A DNA stretch of 64,000 bases, from contig QANU01054017.1 of NCBI GenBank assembly GCA_003254905.1, positions 273,816 through 337,815 on the forward strand. Direction: 5' to 3'. The stretch's first letter is position 1. Each line of letters starts with the position of its first letter. The notes beneath the pieces were generated by a model, which saw only the letters and a list, made by a program, of their open reading frames with translations, was not told the origin of the DNA and made no database searches. This document shows, in pieces, positions 1 to 10,668 of the stretch. The translations under genes were made by a program, and so were the position numbers. Source of the DNA: Nissolia schottii. Lineage: Eukaryota > Streptophyta > Magnoliopsida > Fabales > Fabaceae.

Positions 1-207
1 CTATCAGGACAAGAGGGGGTAGCATTGTCATTTTCATTTCAATTTCGGCGACATGTAAGTTGGGTTGGATCACTTAATTGCATGGCAAGGAACATAGCTC
101 ACTCTCCACTTGCAGATGGATGGCTTTGTGGAATCAGAGTTTCAGATCAGAAAGTTAAGGTCACTAGCAAACTTGGTGTAAAGCTACATTTCACTAAACA
201 AATTTAA
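1..207 (+). CDS. 3' end of an unidentified protein-coding gene (partial)
   Basis: An open frame runs from the first base to a TAA at 205-207 and encodes 68 residues, so the 5' part lies outside the window. The peptide alternates hydrophobic and polar residues (for example SFSFQFRRHVSWVGSL, then DGWLCGIRVSDQKVKV) and reads like genuine protein, perhaps a beta-strand-rich C-terminus. I do not recognise the family. A GTAAGT at 55-60 could be a splice donor, but the frame stays open through it and protein-like sequence continues. Downstream DNA becomes AT-rich immediately after the stop, consistent with a gene end. The alternative is a chance open frame; its composition differs clearly from the flank. 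Confidence 0.5.
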   Translation, partial: LSGQEGVALSFSFQFRRHVSWVGSLNCMARNIAHSPLADGWLCGIRVSDQKVKVTSKLGVKLHFTKQI

Positions 208-980
208 CATAAGTCTACATTTTTTTTTAATTTTATTAATTATATTAAAAAAAAGTGTATCTTATACTATTAAAAAAGTATTTTTATTGACAATGACAAC
301 ATTTCAAAATACTTAAAGTTATTTTTCGTCTGACAATTCACAAAAAATATATTTAGAAGACGTAGTCTTAACTTTAAAAGTGTAACATTTTTTTAAAAGC
401 AACACTTTGTTAAAAGTGTAACATTTTTTGTAGTGCATATTATGAAGCTAAAATTACACTTTTTGTGAGGTTATCAAAGTGGGGGTGAGCTAAATTATTA
501 TAAAGTGTATTTAACAATAAAAAATTTATATTTTTTAAGAGTATGAGACATATTTTTTTAGGCGTATTTAATAAAAAAAATTCACGGTGAAATAGATCAC
601 TTCTTACAGAAAAATTATTACATCAATACAGTTATTAACCCCTTATATTTAAGTACATACATGCGACCCAAAAATAACTGATTTTATGTTAATAAAACTA
701 GTCAAACTCACTTGTAGTGCGAATGAGCATAAACGTGAAATGCTACAATATTCATTCATATATCTACATGAATCTTTCCTTCTTGTGGTCTAACTGATGC
801 TACTAGGATATATAGAATCCAGGCCAACGATATATATAAAGTTTCTCACAGATCTAATGATATTTTATTCTAACTATTTATATTTTTAGTTTTTTTCTCT
901 TCCATCCAATAATGAAACGCGTATGTTAAATTTCTATGCAAAGAATGTATAATCTCAATCACACAATAATAATAATAATA
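208..980. other. AT-rich intergenic DNA with a CACTA-like terminus
   Basis: No coding sequence is seen. The stretch is strongly AT-rich. Repeated AAAGTGTAACATTTTTT-type motifs at about 375-430 lead into the CACTA-like end annotated separately. An AAT microsatellite begins near 966 and abuts the solo LTR. Confidence 0.6.
361..435. mobile_element. Terminus of a CACTA (En/Spm)-type DNA transposon
   Basis: The segment ends in TTTTTTGTAGTG, the reverse complement of CACTACAAAAAA, the standard terminal motif of plant CACTA transposons. Just inside it, a short motif (AAAGTGTAACA) is repeated at about 378 and 413, as expected for subterminal transposase-binding repeats. The opposite terminus was not found, so this is a fragment or an element with a diverged left end. 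Confidence 0.5.
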
Positions 981-985
981 ATAAT

Positions 986-1980
986 TGTTACGGACTAGAC
1001 CATGAATGCTCATTCCAAAGGTCTAGACCACAAAGACCCACCTAGAGAATCCGCGGGTCGACCCGACCCGACCTAACCACGCCACCCCCTAACAAGATAA
1101 GCAGCTGTAACGATTAAATTACTGAGGATAATTTGGTAATTACAAGCAGCCAAAGAAATGATAACAGGACCAAGTTTGCCCCCAAATTCAAATGAAACAC
1201 TTCAGTAGCAGAAGAAAGAAAACGAACAAGAAAACAGAGCAGAGACACTGGCTCAGGGTCTTCCTTCAACGAGCACAGGAAGCTTCACTCCCGATCACCA
1301 AGAGTGGCGGCCTCCCTAACGAGCTCACCCGAGGGGGATAAAGGACTGTCACTGCTGGTTGCGCTCGGAGACGAGGGTGCGACGCTTTCAAGCACTTCTC
1401 TCATGCCCTTGCCTAGATGATAATTCTTCAGCCTTATACTCGTCCTCCTTGCACGTTCGCTCGTGCGCACGATTTCCTTCTGATTTTCTGTTTTCACCTG
1501 TCCCCTCTTTGTAACCAATTCCTCTTTTTGCTCACTGAATGTTGGTTCTGTTATGCTATTTCTGTTTTTGCCCATTATGCCCTTAGTGGCTGTTACATTA
1601 GCCCGAGATATCCTTCTCCCATCGCGCTACGCGGAGGAATACCCTCAGCACGGCCCGAGATAATAATCTCCACTCTCCTTCCCCAAATAGTTCGAGATAT
1701 CCGCAACCACGAAGAAGATAACGTGACCGAGATATCCGCCTACCAGCGGAGCACGCGGAAACGATCCACAACACTAGGACACCGCTCGAGTATATAAACC
1801 CAAGTGGCGTCCCAGGTAAAGACGAACTCACTCTTGCTTAATATACTCTCTTGAGCCCTTATTGACTTGAGTGTCAGAGTCCTGGCAGGTACCCACGCAG
1901 TGTTCGAGATCTCGAGACCCACTGCTCAACCTTGAAGCTACAGGATCCAGAGTGTGGACTGAGGCACATACCTCGGAACA
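986..1980. mobile_element. Solo LTR of an LTR retrotransposon (copy 1)
   Basis: The 995-bp segment starts TGTTACGGACT and ends GGAACA, giving canonical TG...CA termini. It is flanked by ATAAT at 981-985 and again at 1981-1985, a 5-bp target-site duplication, although the left copy lies in an AAT microsatellite and could be fortuitous. A TATA box (TATATAAA, 1791-1798) sits about 190 bp from the 3' end. No internal retrotransposon genes are adjacent, so it looks like a solo LTR left by recombination. Its start, an AGTCCTGGCAGGTACCC motif near 1878 and a CAGGATCC near 1941 are shared with the LTR at 4226-4645. Open frames inside it are not credible genes. Confidence 0.7.
1791..1798 (+). promoter_or_regulatory. 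TATA box inside solo LTR 1
   Basis: TATATAAA followed by a pyrimidine-rich stretch about 30 bp downstream. The position fits the U3/R boundary of an LTR promoter reading rightward. Confidence 0.5.
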
Positions 1981-2260
1981 ATAATAAAAAAAATGAAGGA
2001 GGAGGGAGTGTAAATAAAATAATGGGTTAATTATGTTTTTAGTCCCTGTAAAATTAGAAAGGTTGATTTTAGTCCCTGCATAAAAGTTTTAGTCCCTGAA
2101 AAATTGTAAAATTAGGTTTTAGTCCCTGGGGTGGGGTGAGGGCTGACTGGGCTGACGTGGCGCTGACTCGGTGCGCCACGTGGGATGCCACGTGACATAA
2201 CCCCAAAACCCAACCCAGACCCACGACCCGACTCGACCCGAATTATGACCCGACCAGTTT

Positions 2261-2468
2261 NNNNNNNNNNNNNNNNNNNNNNNNNNNNNNNNNNNNNNNN
2301 NNNNNNNNNNNNNNNNNNNNNNNNNNNNNNNNNNNNNNNNNNNNNNNNNNNNNNNNNNNNNNNNNNNNNNNNNNNNNNNNNNNNNNNNNNNNNNNNNNNN
2401 NNNNNNNNNNNNNNNNNNNNNNNNNNNNNNNNNNNNNNNNNNNNNNNNNNNNNNNNNNNNNNNNNNNN
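2261..2468. other. Assembly gap (208 Ns)
   Basis: A run of 208 N directly abuts the inner end of the left MULE TIR. An inverted repeat over 200 bp is a common cause of such gaps; the true length is unknown. Confidence 0.95.
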
Positions 2469-2925
2469 TTTTTTTTTCTGTCACTCTTCCACTTTGTTTC
2501 TCACTTTGTCAGAGTTTGTTTCTATTGTAGACAGGGTGGTGGGGACCAAAAGCATTTGCAGCCTCACGAATGGGTGACTGTGTGTCAGAGTCACACGAGG
2601 AGGTGCGAGGTACAATTTTTTTTGGCAGGTTTTGTGAATGAAATAATGCTTGTGGGGACAAACAATGAAATTTTTTTAATGGCAATACGTGTTTAAAATA
2701 ATGCTGGTTTGTTAATGCTTGTGTCTACACATGTGATGTTGGTGAACGACTCATGTTATACAAGTGTTAATGCTTGTGTGTACAAGTTGTGACGTTGTTA
2801 ACATTTGGTCCCAGTTAAATATTAATTTATTTGCCATTGAGCACTAAAATTGTGGTGTTTATTATTGCTTTGTTCTGTATACTCTGTTATGTGTTTGAAT
2901 GTTGAGTTATTTATATTATTTCAGG

Positions 2926-3159
2926 ATGAGTTTTTCTGTGGTTTTTCACCATGGGGGTAAGATTGACAAAGGGCCGCCAGTAACATATTTGAATGGATCT
3001 GTAGAAGCCGTGCACGGCATAGATATTGACCGGTGGTCTTACTTTGAGTGCCTGAATGAAGTGAAAAGGCTTGGATATAGCAATGATGTGCTAATATGGT
3101 GGAGAGTTCCAAGCTGGGTGTGTACGGCGTGGGTGGGTGAAGGCGCCGTTGAGGGTTAG
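2926..3159 (+). pseudogene. Truncated MULE transposase: N-terminal PB1-like domain
   Basis: ATG at 2926 lies just after a TTTCAG splice-acceptor-like site, suggesting a 5' UTR intron. The first ~63 residues (FHHGGKIDKGPPV, then DRWSYFECLNEVKRLGY and LIWWRVP) match the N-terminal PB1-like domain of plant MuDR-type transposases, where a HHGG motif and a D-R-W-S-Y-F-E core are typical. After about position 3115 the frame runs into GC-rich sequence leading to the right TIR and stops at 3159. The MULE catalytic core, zinc finger and SWIM region are missing. This is a 5' remnant produced by internal deletion. Confidence 0.75.
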
Positions 3160-3624
3160 GAGAGGGATGGGTGGGAGATGGGTGTGGGTGGGGGTTAGGA
3201 AGAAATAGGGTGGGGTAAATTTGGGGCTGGGGATGGGGATGGGGCTGGAGGTAACGACAGAGAGAAGACGTTCTCTTTTCTTTTCTTTTTTTTTCTTTTT
3301 TTTTTTTAAACCGATCGGGTCATAATTCGGGTCGGGTCGTGGGTCTGGGTTGGGTTTTGGGTTATGCCACGTGGCATCCCACGTGGCGCACCGCATCAGC
3401 GCCGCGTCAGCGCCACGTCAGCCCAGTCAACCCCCACCCCACCCCAGGGACTAAAACCTAATTTTATAATTTTTCAGGGATTAAAACTTTTATGCAGGGA
3501 CTAAAATCAAACTTTTTAATTTTACAGGGACTAAAAACATAATTAACCCTACAATAATTAAAAAACTGGTAAAGGGTTATTTGTTAATAAAAAAAATTGT
3601 CATGATTATTTATAAATAAAGAAG

Positions 3625-4690
3625 AGTAATGTTAGGGGTATAATCTAAATACTGTCAACTATGCTACCAATCTATGATCTATATGATATTGAGTGCACAA
3701 ACTTTTTTAAATATGAAACTAAATCAAATTAGATCTGCGACGCATTAAATAATGAAAAGTAATTGTCATATTCTCTCTTCATCTCCCCACTCATACTCTA
3801 AGTGTGAAAACTCACTCCCAACCATGTACAAACATTTTAAAACATATGTACAAAGTTTTGAACTAACGTACACGAACTTTTCAACAACTAGAAACAAAAA
3901 ATATGATGGAAACGTAAATGAAAATGAAGAAGAAAAACTTTTTTGTTCACATGCATAAACTTTTGAAAAGGAATGCACAAACTTTTCTATACATATGCAC
4001 AAACTTTTGACTAATGAGACATGCATAAACTTTTAAACAAGTATGCACAAATTTTTCTACACACATACACAAACATTTGAAAAATAAAAAATAACAAATC
4101 TGGTGGAAATGAAATTGAAAAATCTTGGATTCATAAAGACTAAGATAGAAACAAGAAAAAATTGATGAGAGATGGGGGAAGAAGAGAAAAAAAATAAAAA
4201 ATAAGAAAAAAAGGAGAATAAATGTTGTTACGGACTGGGCCCTGAAGGCCCATTCCGCGAAACACACACCTACCACCCGCAATACAACCCAGCCAGAGAA
4301 CATGAAGGTCCACGGAATAGCTCAGCAAAGCCAGAGCAGCCCAAGCCGGCCCCAAACGGGTAGCAGTCGTCACGCTCTGCGATAGGCTCCCCCTAACTGA
4401 CATCATGCCATGATCATCGGAGACAAAACAGTAAAGAAATCCTCGGAACGGAGAAAATCACGGGTGCCACCCAGGTATTAAAAGAGGACCAGCACACCAG
4501 GTATCCCTCAGACTCAACACCCCATGGTTTTTCACAAGCACCTCGAATCTCTACTAACTTAAGCATCATAGTCCTTGCAAGTACCCGTCCCGGTCGTCCA
4601 GAACCATTCGCGGAGCTCCAGGATCCGAAGTACCCATTCGGTACAAACGTATATTGGTGAAACTTTTTTTTGGCATTTTTTTACTAGAGA
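3625..4690. repeat. Dispersed TGCACAAACTTTT-rich repeat, copy A, split by a solo LTR
   Basis: The unit begins near a GAGTAATGTTAGGGGTATAATC motif and contains many imperfect copies of (A)TGCACAAACTTTTGA at irregular 25-45 bp spacing (about 3690-4080). An inverted homologue lies at about 53885-54590, with the same order of landmarks throughout: ATGAAACTAAATCAAA-like, CGCATTAAATA, AAAGTAATTGTCATATTCTCTCTTC and the purine-rich end. Copy A is interrupted at 4226-4645 by solo LTR 2. No protein coding is supported. It is probably a non-autonomous DNA transposon; I could not define TIRs. Confidence 0.65.
4226..4645. mobile_element. Solo LTR of an LTR retrotransposon (copy 2)
   Basis: The 420-bp segment starts TGTTACGGACTGGG and ends GGTACA. 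Flanks are AATGT (4221-4225) and AACGT (4646-4650), a 5-bp TSD with one difference. It shares its first 11 bases, an AGTCCTTGCAAGTACCC motif and CAGGATCC with the longer LTR at 986-1980, so both belong to one retrotransposon group. A TATA-like TATTAAAA lies at 4476-4483. The inverted repeat copy at 53.9-54.6 kb lacks it, which independently marks the insertion point. Confidence 0.75.
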
Positions 4691-5019
4691 ATGAGGATTT
4701 TATTCATAGAGTAGTCAAATGACACTTACAAATTGAATATGATACATTAGATTTAACATTAATAAGATACGGATACACCCTTCATTCTAAACTAGTCGAA
4801 GATCTGTAGCTTTGCTCCTTGTCTGAAGACTATCGATGTCCAAATATCTCTTATATCGAAGACCAACACTATCTGCAGTTTGAATAATGCATTGCGCTTC
4901 CTTTCACGATAGATCTAAATAGCTTCTTCATCTGAAAGACTCCTATAAACGAAATCTCACAAAGAGAAACAAAAACAACGATAAAAGGGAAAGAAAGCAC
5001 CATAAAGGAAAAAAAACTA
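4691..5019. other. Intergenic DNA without recognised genes
   Basis: AT-rich sequence between copy A of the dispersed repeat and the 247-bp MITE. No convincing open frames or structured repeats are seen. Confidence 0.5.
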
Positions 5020-5266
5020 GAGTTAAATATGTTTTTAGTCCCTATAAAATTAAAAAAAAATTGTGTTTGGTACCCAAATTTTTTTTTGTTAGGAATTAGT
5101 CATTGAAATTTTTTTTTGGTAAGTTTTAGTTCCTACCGTTAGAAGGAGACGTTAAGTGTTAACGTAACCGTTAAATGTGCCACATGCCACTAATTTCCAA
5201 CAAAAATTTTTTTGAGACAAAACACAAAATTTTTAATTTTATAAGGATTAAAAACATATTTAACCC
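5020..5266. mobile_element. Short MULE-type MITE
   Basis: A 247-bp inverted-repeat unit. The left end reads GAGTTAAATATGTTTTTAGTC and the right end, reversed, GGGTTAAATATGTTTTTAATC. The ends resemble those of the MULEs at 2024-3549 and 36510-37847, and the centre has the same CGTTAA/GCCACATGCCAC type of motif. No clear 9-bp TSD; instead both flanks carry a similar CCATAAAGGAAAAAAAA-like stretch. Confidence 0.65.
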
Positions 5267-8173
5267 ACAACCATAAAAGGAAAAAAAATCACAAAGAAAA
5301 ACATAAACACTCACAAACAGGAACAAAAATACAAGAATAATTCTAAATAAAAAGGAGACCAGAAGAAGGGAGAGAGAAAAGAGAAAAATATGTTTTAATA
5401 TTGATGTTAGATTGGTTCAAGTGATTTCACACTTATTTTCTTTAAGTAATATTTTGTATCTAAATCTTGCGAATGAAAAAGAAAAAACTAGTGCATGAGA
5501 GCTTTACCTTTACTCCATAGTGCATCAATCCAGCTCAAGCTAGATTAAGATAAATCCAGCTCAAATCAGATTAGGTAAAGTTGATATGAAAATAATATGT
5601 TTACATAATTAGTAATTAATTAACCAATTTTGATATTAGTGTTTCGACTAACTGAAACAATGGGAGATACATATGTGATAGCCGAGACAGAAGAATCAAC
5701 ACAAGAGAGGACAAAAGCGGGCACAGAGAACCTATATAAACATGGCTGTAGACGTAGACATGAAATTAATGAAAGGGGACAAATAAATTATGGCGGTGTT
5801 ACTGCTTGTGGCGGTCTTGCTTGTCCTTACGTCATTCCCTTTTCAATAGCTTTATCATTTTCTTTTCTTTTTGTCTGTTTTTGCCTGCATGCAATGCAAT
5901 GCAATGCAATGCAATGTAATGTTTGATGAGCACGTTGTGCTTAATGTACTTTTATTTCTGGAAGCTTGATCATTTCACGTGAATTTGAGCTGGCCAATTC
6001 ATCCTTTTCTTCAATGTTCTTTTCATTATCAGATGAGGCCATTCTCACAAACTAGAAACCGTTAATATTAGTTTCAATCGAGCTCCTCATTTCATTTACC
6101 CTATGCTAAGCTTGTAAGTGCAACCATTTAGGTTCAGGAGCCATGATTTTAGTTTAAGGGGGCGAATCAAGACCATAATAACTTTATAAAGTCTCTTTTC
6201 ATATTTGTGCTATGCAAAAAAAATTCAGCACTTTTTTTAATCTAAATCCCAATATAAACTAAATAAGAATTATGTCTAATTTCATTTTGCAGTTTTTATT
6301 CTAATAATTTTCATAATAAAAAAATACATGTTTAGTAATTGTCATTGATGCATAAAGATGTGAAAATAAGTAACAATAATAAGATATAAGCAAACGAATA
6401 ATAGAAAAAAGCGACACAAGTGCTTGTGTAAATATTTTTCTTTCATTTAATTCTCATCTAGCTTTTAAAAGTAAAACTCAATTTTATTCTTTCAAAAATA
6501 TATCGGTCATCATATTATTTCTTTAAAAAAAATTGTCATCAAATTAATTTCAATAATTCAAATTTCAATGGAAGGAGGCAGCGAGGATTTGGGAGTGACG
6601 GGAGGCGGATCTAGGGCAGCGATGAACAAAAGGCGATCGAGCACAAGATGGTGACACGCAACAATGGCAATGGAAGAGGGACGAAAAGCTCGAGCAAGAG
6701 ATTTAGGTTTTAGGGTTACTTGCTTTTAAATGACAATGGGCGAAGTTATTAATAACAAAATATAGTAAGAGCAAATTTGGAAGCAAAAATTTTATTGAAA
6801 CACTATCCATATCCCCTATTCTCGCGTTTCAGCAAAATTGAGGTACACAAAATACATAGATTTTGTATCTTGGGACACAAATCTTTGTACATGTCTCTAC
6901 AACCAAACATAAATTTGTGTTCAGCAATCACATGCTGCCTAAAATTATAGCAATCACTACATCAATCCTCCAAAAGTAATGTTATCTCTAAGATAATTTT
7001 GTTTTATCTCATCCAAATAAAAATAATTTTTTAAAACTTACTTTAATTAAATTATCCAAACCAAATAAATATCAATTCTTACTCCTCTAAAAATAATTCT
7101 TCAAACTTAATTCTTTTAAAAGTAATTCTTCCAAGAGTCAAATTAAATAAGTTATAAATATTATTTCAACACACCTATAATAAGTTTTTTTTTTCTTCTT
7201 GAAAGCAAACATTTAACAATTTAACATTAGAGTACTGAACACAATACATTATGATCATGACGATGATGATAATTTGCTTGTGACTATATATTACCTTTTT
7301 TTTATATACAAAAATGCATTCAATTATTGCCATCAAAATACTAAAAAATAATTGACTCATACCACTGTTCAAGTTTCTATTAGTAGAGTTGAAGAAGTTA
7401 ACAATAAAGAAGACTAAAGCAATGCAATGAAGAATAAATATCACTCATTATTATCCATTTAACTATTTAATTGTTGTAATATGTAGACAAATATATTTTG
7501 TTGAATTCTGCCAAAGAAGCAAACTGACGGGGGAGCCAGTGAATAATTCAAAGTGGTAATAATTAAGCGTGGCCAATCAGAAACTAGTGCAAATTGCAAA
7601 TGGGATCAAATCTTCTATCAAAAGTGTGCATGAGAATCAAATTTGAAGGGTGCAGAAAAATGACTTATTTCTTGGGGAAAAGAACAGGGGTATTTTTTTT
7701 CTTGAATCTTCTGAATCAGTAGTACTCTTTGATTTTAGAGAAATGAGTGGTGAATGATCAAAGGTCCAGAGATGACCACAATTTCTACCAGCCTGAACCA
7801 TCATCAAGAGTACGGAATGGATTGTTCCATTTTGCTTTGGGTAATAATTGGTCAATTCTTCATACAAGAGTACAATTGTGTACAGCACCAATTGTAACCT
7901 GTGTTGTTTGGGAGGGACAATCATAACATAATGCCCACAAAACTTGCAACTTTTTTAAAATTCAAATTGTCTTATTCCATAAAAAATTTCATATAACTTT
8001 TGTTTGTTTGATAGTAGTATGGGACTTGTCGTATTTGAACGTTATGGTTATTGTATGATAAAAACAAATTGTTTTGTCTGCAGCAATTAAATTAAACAGT
8101 TAGTTTAATAAATAAACTAATAATTACTTTTCGTTACATATTTTAACAACATGGAGCCTGTACAAAGAGCAGA
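5267..8173. other. Intergenic DNA, no supported genes
   Basis: Nearly 3 kb of AT-rich DNA. Open frames at 5630-5926 and 7637-7924 match no family I recognise and have intergenic composition. A (TGCAA)n microsatellite lies at 5887-5916. At about 6790-6960 a stretch resembles the interior of the Tourist-type MITE at 24895-25271 (shared TTTCAGCAAAAT and ATAGATTTTG-like words), so it is probably a decayed relative. Confidence 0.5.
5887..5916. repeat. (TGCAA)n microsatellite
   Basis: About five to six tandem copies of the pentamer TGCAA, including one imperfect unit. Confidence 0.85.
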
Positions 8174-8181
8174 AGCGCCGC

Positions 8182-8607
8182 TAGAGGTGTCAAAACGGGC
8201 GGGCCCGACTCATTTGGGCCCGCCCGTTAAGACCCGGCTTGTTAAGGCCCACGGGCCTAAACGGGCCGGGCCAAAAATATGCATATTTTTTAAGTCCGGC
8301 TCATTTATGATCGGTCCGCAGGCCTAAATGGGCTGCCCGCCAGCCCATTAATTTTTTAAAAAATATTTAAAATTTTAAAAAAATTCAAAAAAGTCTAAAA
8401 AAAAAATCAAAAAAATTCAAAAAATTCAAAAAAAATTATTTAAAAATTATTTATAAAAAATTCACGGGTAAACGGGTCGGGCCTAAACGGGCCGGGCTTA
8501 AACGGGCCGGTCCAATTTTTTTTTCAAATTTTTGCGAGCTTATTTTTTACATGTAAAGCCCGTCCATTTAACCGGGTAAATGGGCCGGGCCCATTTTGAC
8601 AGCCCTA
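8182..8607. mobile_element. hAT-type MITE with GGGCC-rich ends
   Basis: A 426-bp element. Termini are TAGAGGTGTCAAAACGGGC on the left and, reversed, TAGGGCTGTCAAAATGGGC on the right. Flanking 8-mers AGCGCCGC (8174-8181) and GGCGCCGC (8608-8615) match at 7 of 8 positions, as expected for hAT transposition. The arms are GC-rich with repeated AAACGGGCCGGGC words; the centre is almost pure A/T. No coding capacity. Confidence 0.85.
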
Positions 8608-8615
8608 GGCGCCGC

Positions 8616-10190
8616 CAATCATGTATATTTTGTGGTGCCTGTTACTTTTTAATGTGAATATAGTACTCACACAAAAGCAGTGGGAATAGAGCTTTGTCAT
8701 GGAACCTTGGAGGGTGATGCTCTAATGTTCACCTTCCATTAAAATGTCTAATCACATATTGACATGAGGTGATCATGTTAATGAAAGATGAATATGTAAA
8801 CATGATAAAAAACTTCATCCCTTTATTATTTACGACATTGTTGCTCGATCTAATTAACATGAGAGAATTCATTCCCATTACTTAAATTTTAGTATTTTCT
8901 CATCTCTCTTTCTCTCTCTACACTTACTTTCCTAAAATCTTACATGGGCTTGATACCTCATGTGACTAAAGAGAATGTCAAACTAATTGCTGCAAAACGT
9001 GTCATAAAAAGTCCACAAAAGCCTTTTTTTTTAATACATAATACTCACAAGAGCCCATAAATGGAGGGAACACATGATAGACCAAAATAGTCAAACCAAT
9101 ACATACACAACCATGGAGAAAAACAAAAAGATATGAGCAACAACTCCAAGCTAATACCAAACAACAAATATAAATAAACCTACACACACAAGGCCCAACA
9201 CAAAGCAAAACACATCCCCAATCCAAAATAAAGCACAACGCAACACCAATATCTATCTAAGAAAAAATAACAACAGATTTGCAGGAAGGTCTATTAAGAC
9301 TGCACCACATTGAAAAATATTGACAAATTAAATCATCACTTGTGCAAGGTACAAAAACTTAATTTTACTTTTTAAAACCAATTTGCTAACCATCAGTATT
9401 TATTTCTCAACTTAGAATCAACCCCTTCAACAACAAAATAATAATAATAAAAAAAGAACAAAGAAGAGCCTCATAAACAACAAACAAATTAAACACATCC
9501 CAAAATAAAACAGTCAAACCACATCCCACCCAACACCAATTCAACTAACAAGCACCTATTGACCCCGCTATATGAATATGAATGTGCATGAAATCTATTG
9601 ACAACAAGCACCAATTCAACCCAAAAAGTCCACAAAAGCTTTACGTTAAAGATTATAAAACTGTTAGTTTTTTAATGCTAAAAGAAAACAACAACAACAA
9701 CAATAGCAACTTTGAAATATGAAAATAATATAAATAATAAAATTCCTAAAATTTCTATCACCGATAGAGATAAGGATTTTAATTCAACTTTGTATTTTTA
9801 AAAAATGTTTTGTATATTAGTACTTTTTATTTATTTGTATTGAATATTAAATTTAATTTTAAATAAATTCTGTGTATAATTTGTGAGTTATATAAATGTT
9901 CAATTAAATTTTAAAATTTAAAAATTCAAAAAATTATTACAAATAATTTTTTTCACTGTAGACGATATTTTTTCGTTGTTAATTATTTTTTATAAAATTA
10001 AATAAACTAAATTTTAACCTATATATGGATGGATTTTTATTTTTAGTATTACATTATATTTTTCAAAATCAAATACGAATTTCAACCCTATCATCAATGA
10101 AAATATTTCTTGGTGATCCTTCGATGAAGAAAAGATCCATCCAGCAAGGTAAATTCGTCAGTACAATATTTTGAATTTTAATTATTCCTT
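8616..10190. other. Intergenic DNA, G-poor strand, no supported genes
   Basis: No gene. From about 9000 to 9650 the + strand is markedly G-poor and A/C-rich. Words such as AAAAAGTCCACAAAAGC (near 9007 and 9626) and ACACCAATTCAAC-like strings recur, suggesting a decayed local duplication of about 620 bp. The open frame at 9002-9238 on the - strand is low complexity. Confidence 0.5.
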
Positions 10191-10193
10191 TTA

Positions 10194-10665
10194 GGAGGCA
10201 TTTGGTACATTGCCTCCAAATATTACTTGGTAAATTATCACATTTTAAATTATTAATAATGTTACATTGCTATATTTTGTATGCATAAGTAATGTAATTA
10301 AGAATTTATATTATCCTGTTCGACATATAAAAAAGATTATGAGGTAATACAATATTACTTATCATCATCATCACCATCACCATCATCATCATTATTTATT
10401 ACTATTTTTATTTTCATTATTATTATTTTGTTGTTGTTGTTGTTATTATTATTATTATTATTTAGGGTTACCTAGAGATGGTAATGCATATAGACACCTC
10501 TTATATAGGTAATTCATGTTATCATTTGGAAGGCAATGTGAATTACTTGAATAATTTAGATTATCAACAATCATGTTGTACCAAACAAGCCAATGTGGAT
10601 TACCAGATAATTTAAAAGTCAAGATTATTAGTAATCTTAATAGATTACCTCATACAAAATGCCCC
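10194..10665. mobile_element. Tourist-like (PIF/Harbinger) MITE
   Basis: A 472-bp element flanked by TTA on both sides (10191-10193 and 10666-10668), the TSD of PIF/Harbinger elements. Ends are GGAGGCATTTGGTAC on the left and GGGGCATTTTGTATG on the right strand, typical of Tourist MITEs. The interior contains CAT/ATC and ATT microsatellite tracts at about 10361-10462. No coding sequence. Confidence 0.8.
10361..10462. repeat. Compound (ATC)n/(TTG)n/(ATT)n microsatellite
   Basis: Consecutive trinucleotide runs inside the Tourist-like MITE: CATCAT/CACCAT, then TTGTTG and TTATTA units. Confidence 0.8.
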
Positions 10666-10668
10666 TTA

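Larger units (their letters stand above)
2024..3549. mobile_element. Mutator-like element (MULE) with long TIRs, internally truncated
   Basis: Near-identical terminal inverted repeats of about 240 bp (2024-2260 and about 3306-3549) both begin GGGTTAATTATGTTTTTAG. They carry repeated TTTTAGTCCCTG motifs and a GC-rich inner part with CCACGTGG-like palindromes. Flanking 9-mers TAAAATAAT (2015-2023) and TACAATAAT (3550-3558) match at 8 of 9 positions, the TSD length typical of MULEs. An assembly gap (2261-2468) abuts the left TIR. The interior holds the start of a transposase gene (2926-3159) but no catalytic domain, so the element is non-autonomous. Shorter and longer relatives lie at 5020-5266 and 36510-37847. 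Confidence 0.85.

Noticed and set aside
1417..1797. Open frames on both strands at 1285-1922
   Set aside because: They lie inside solo LTR 1 and have no protein similarity that I can see.
5630..5926. 98-residue + strand frame
   Set aside because: It ends in the (TGCAA)n microsatellite and shows no recognisable domain or gene context.
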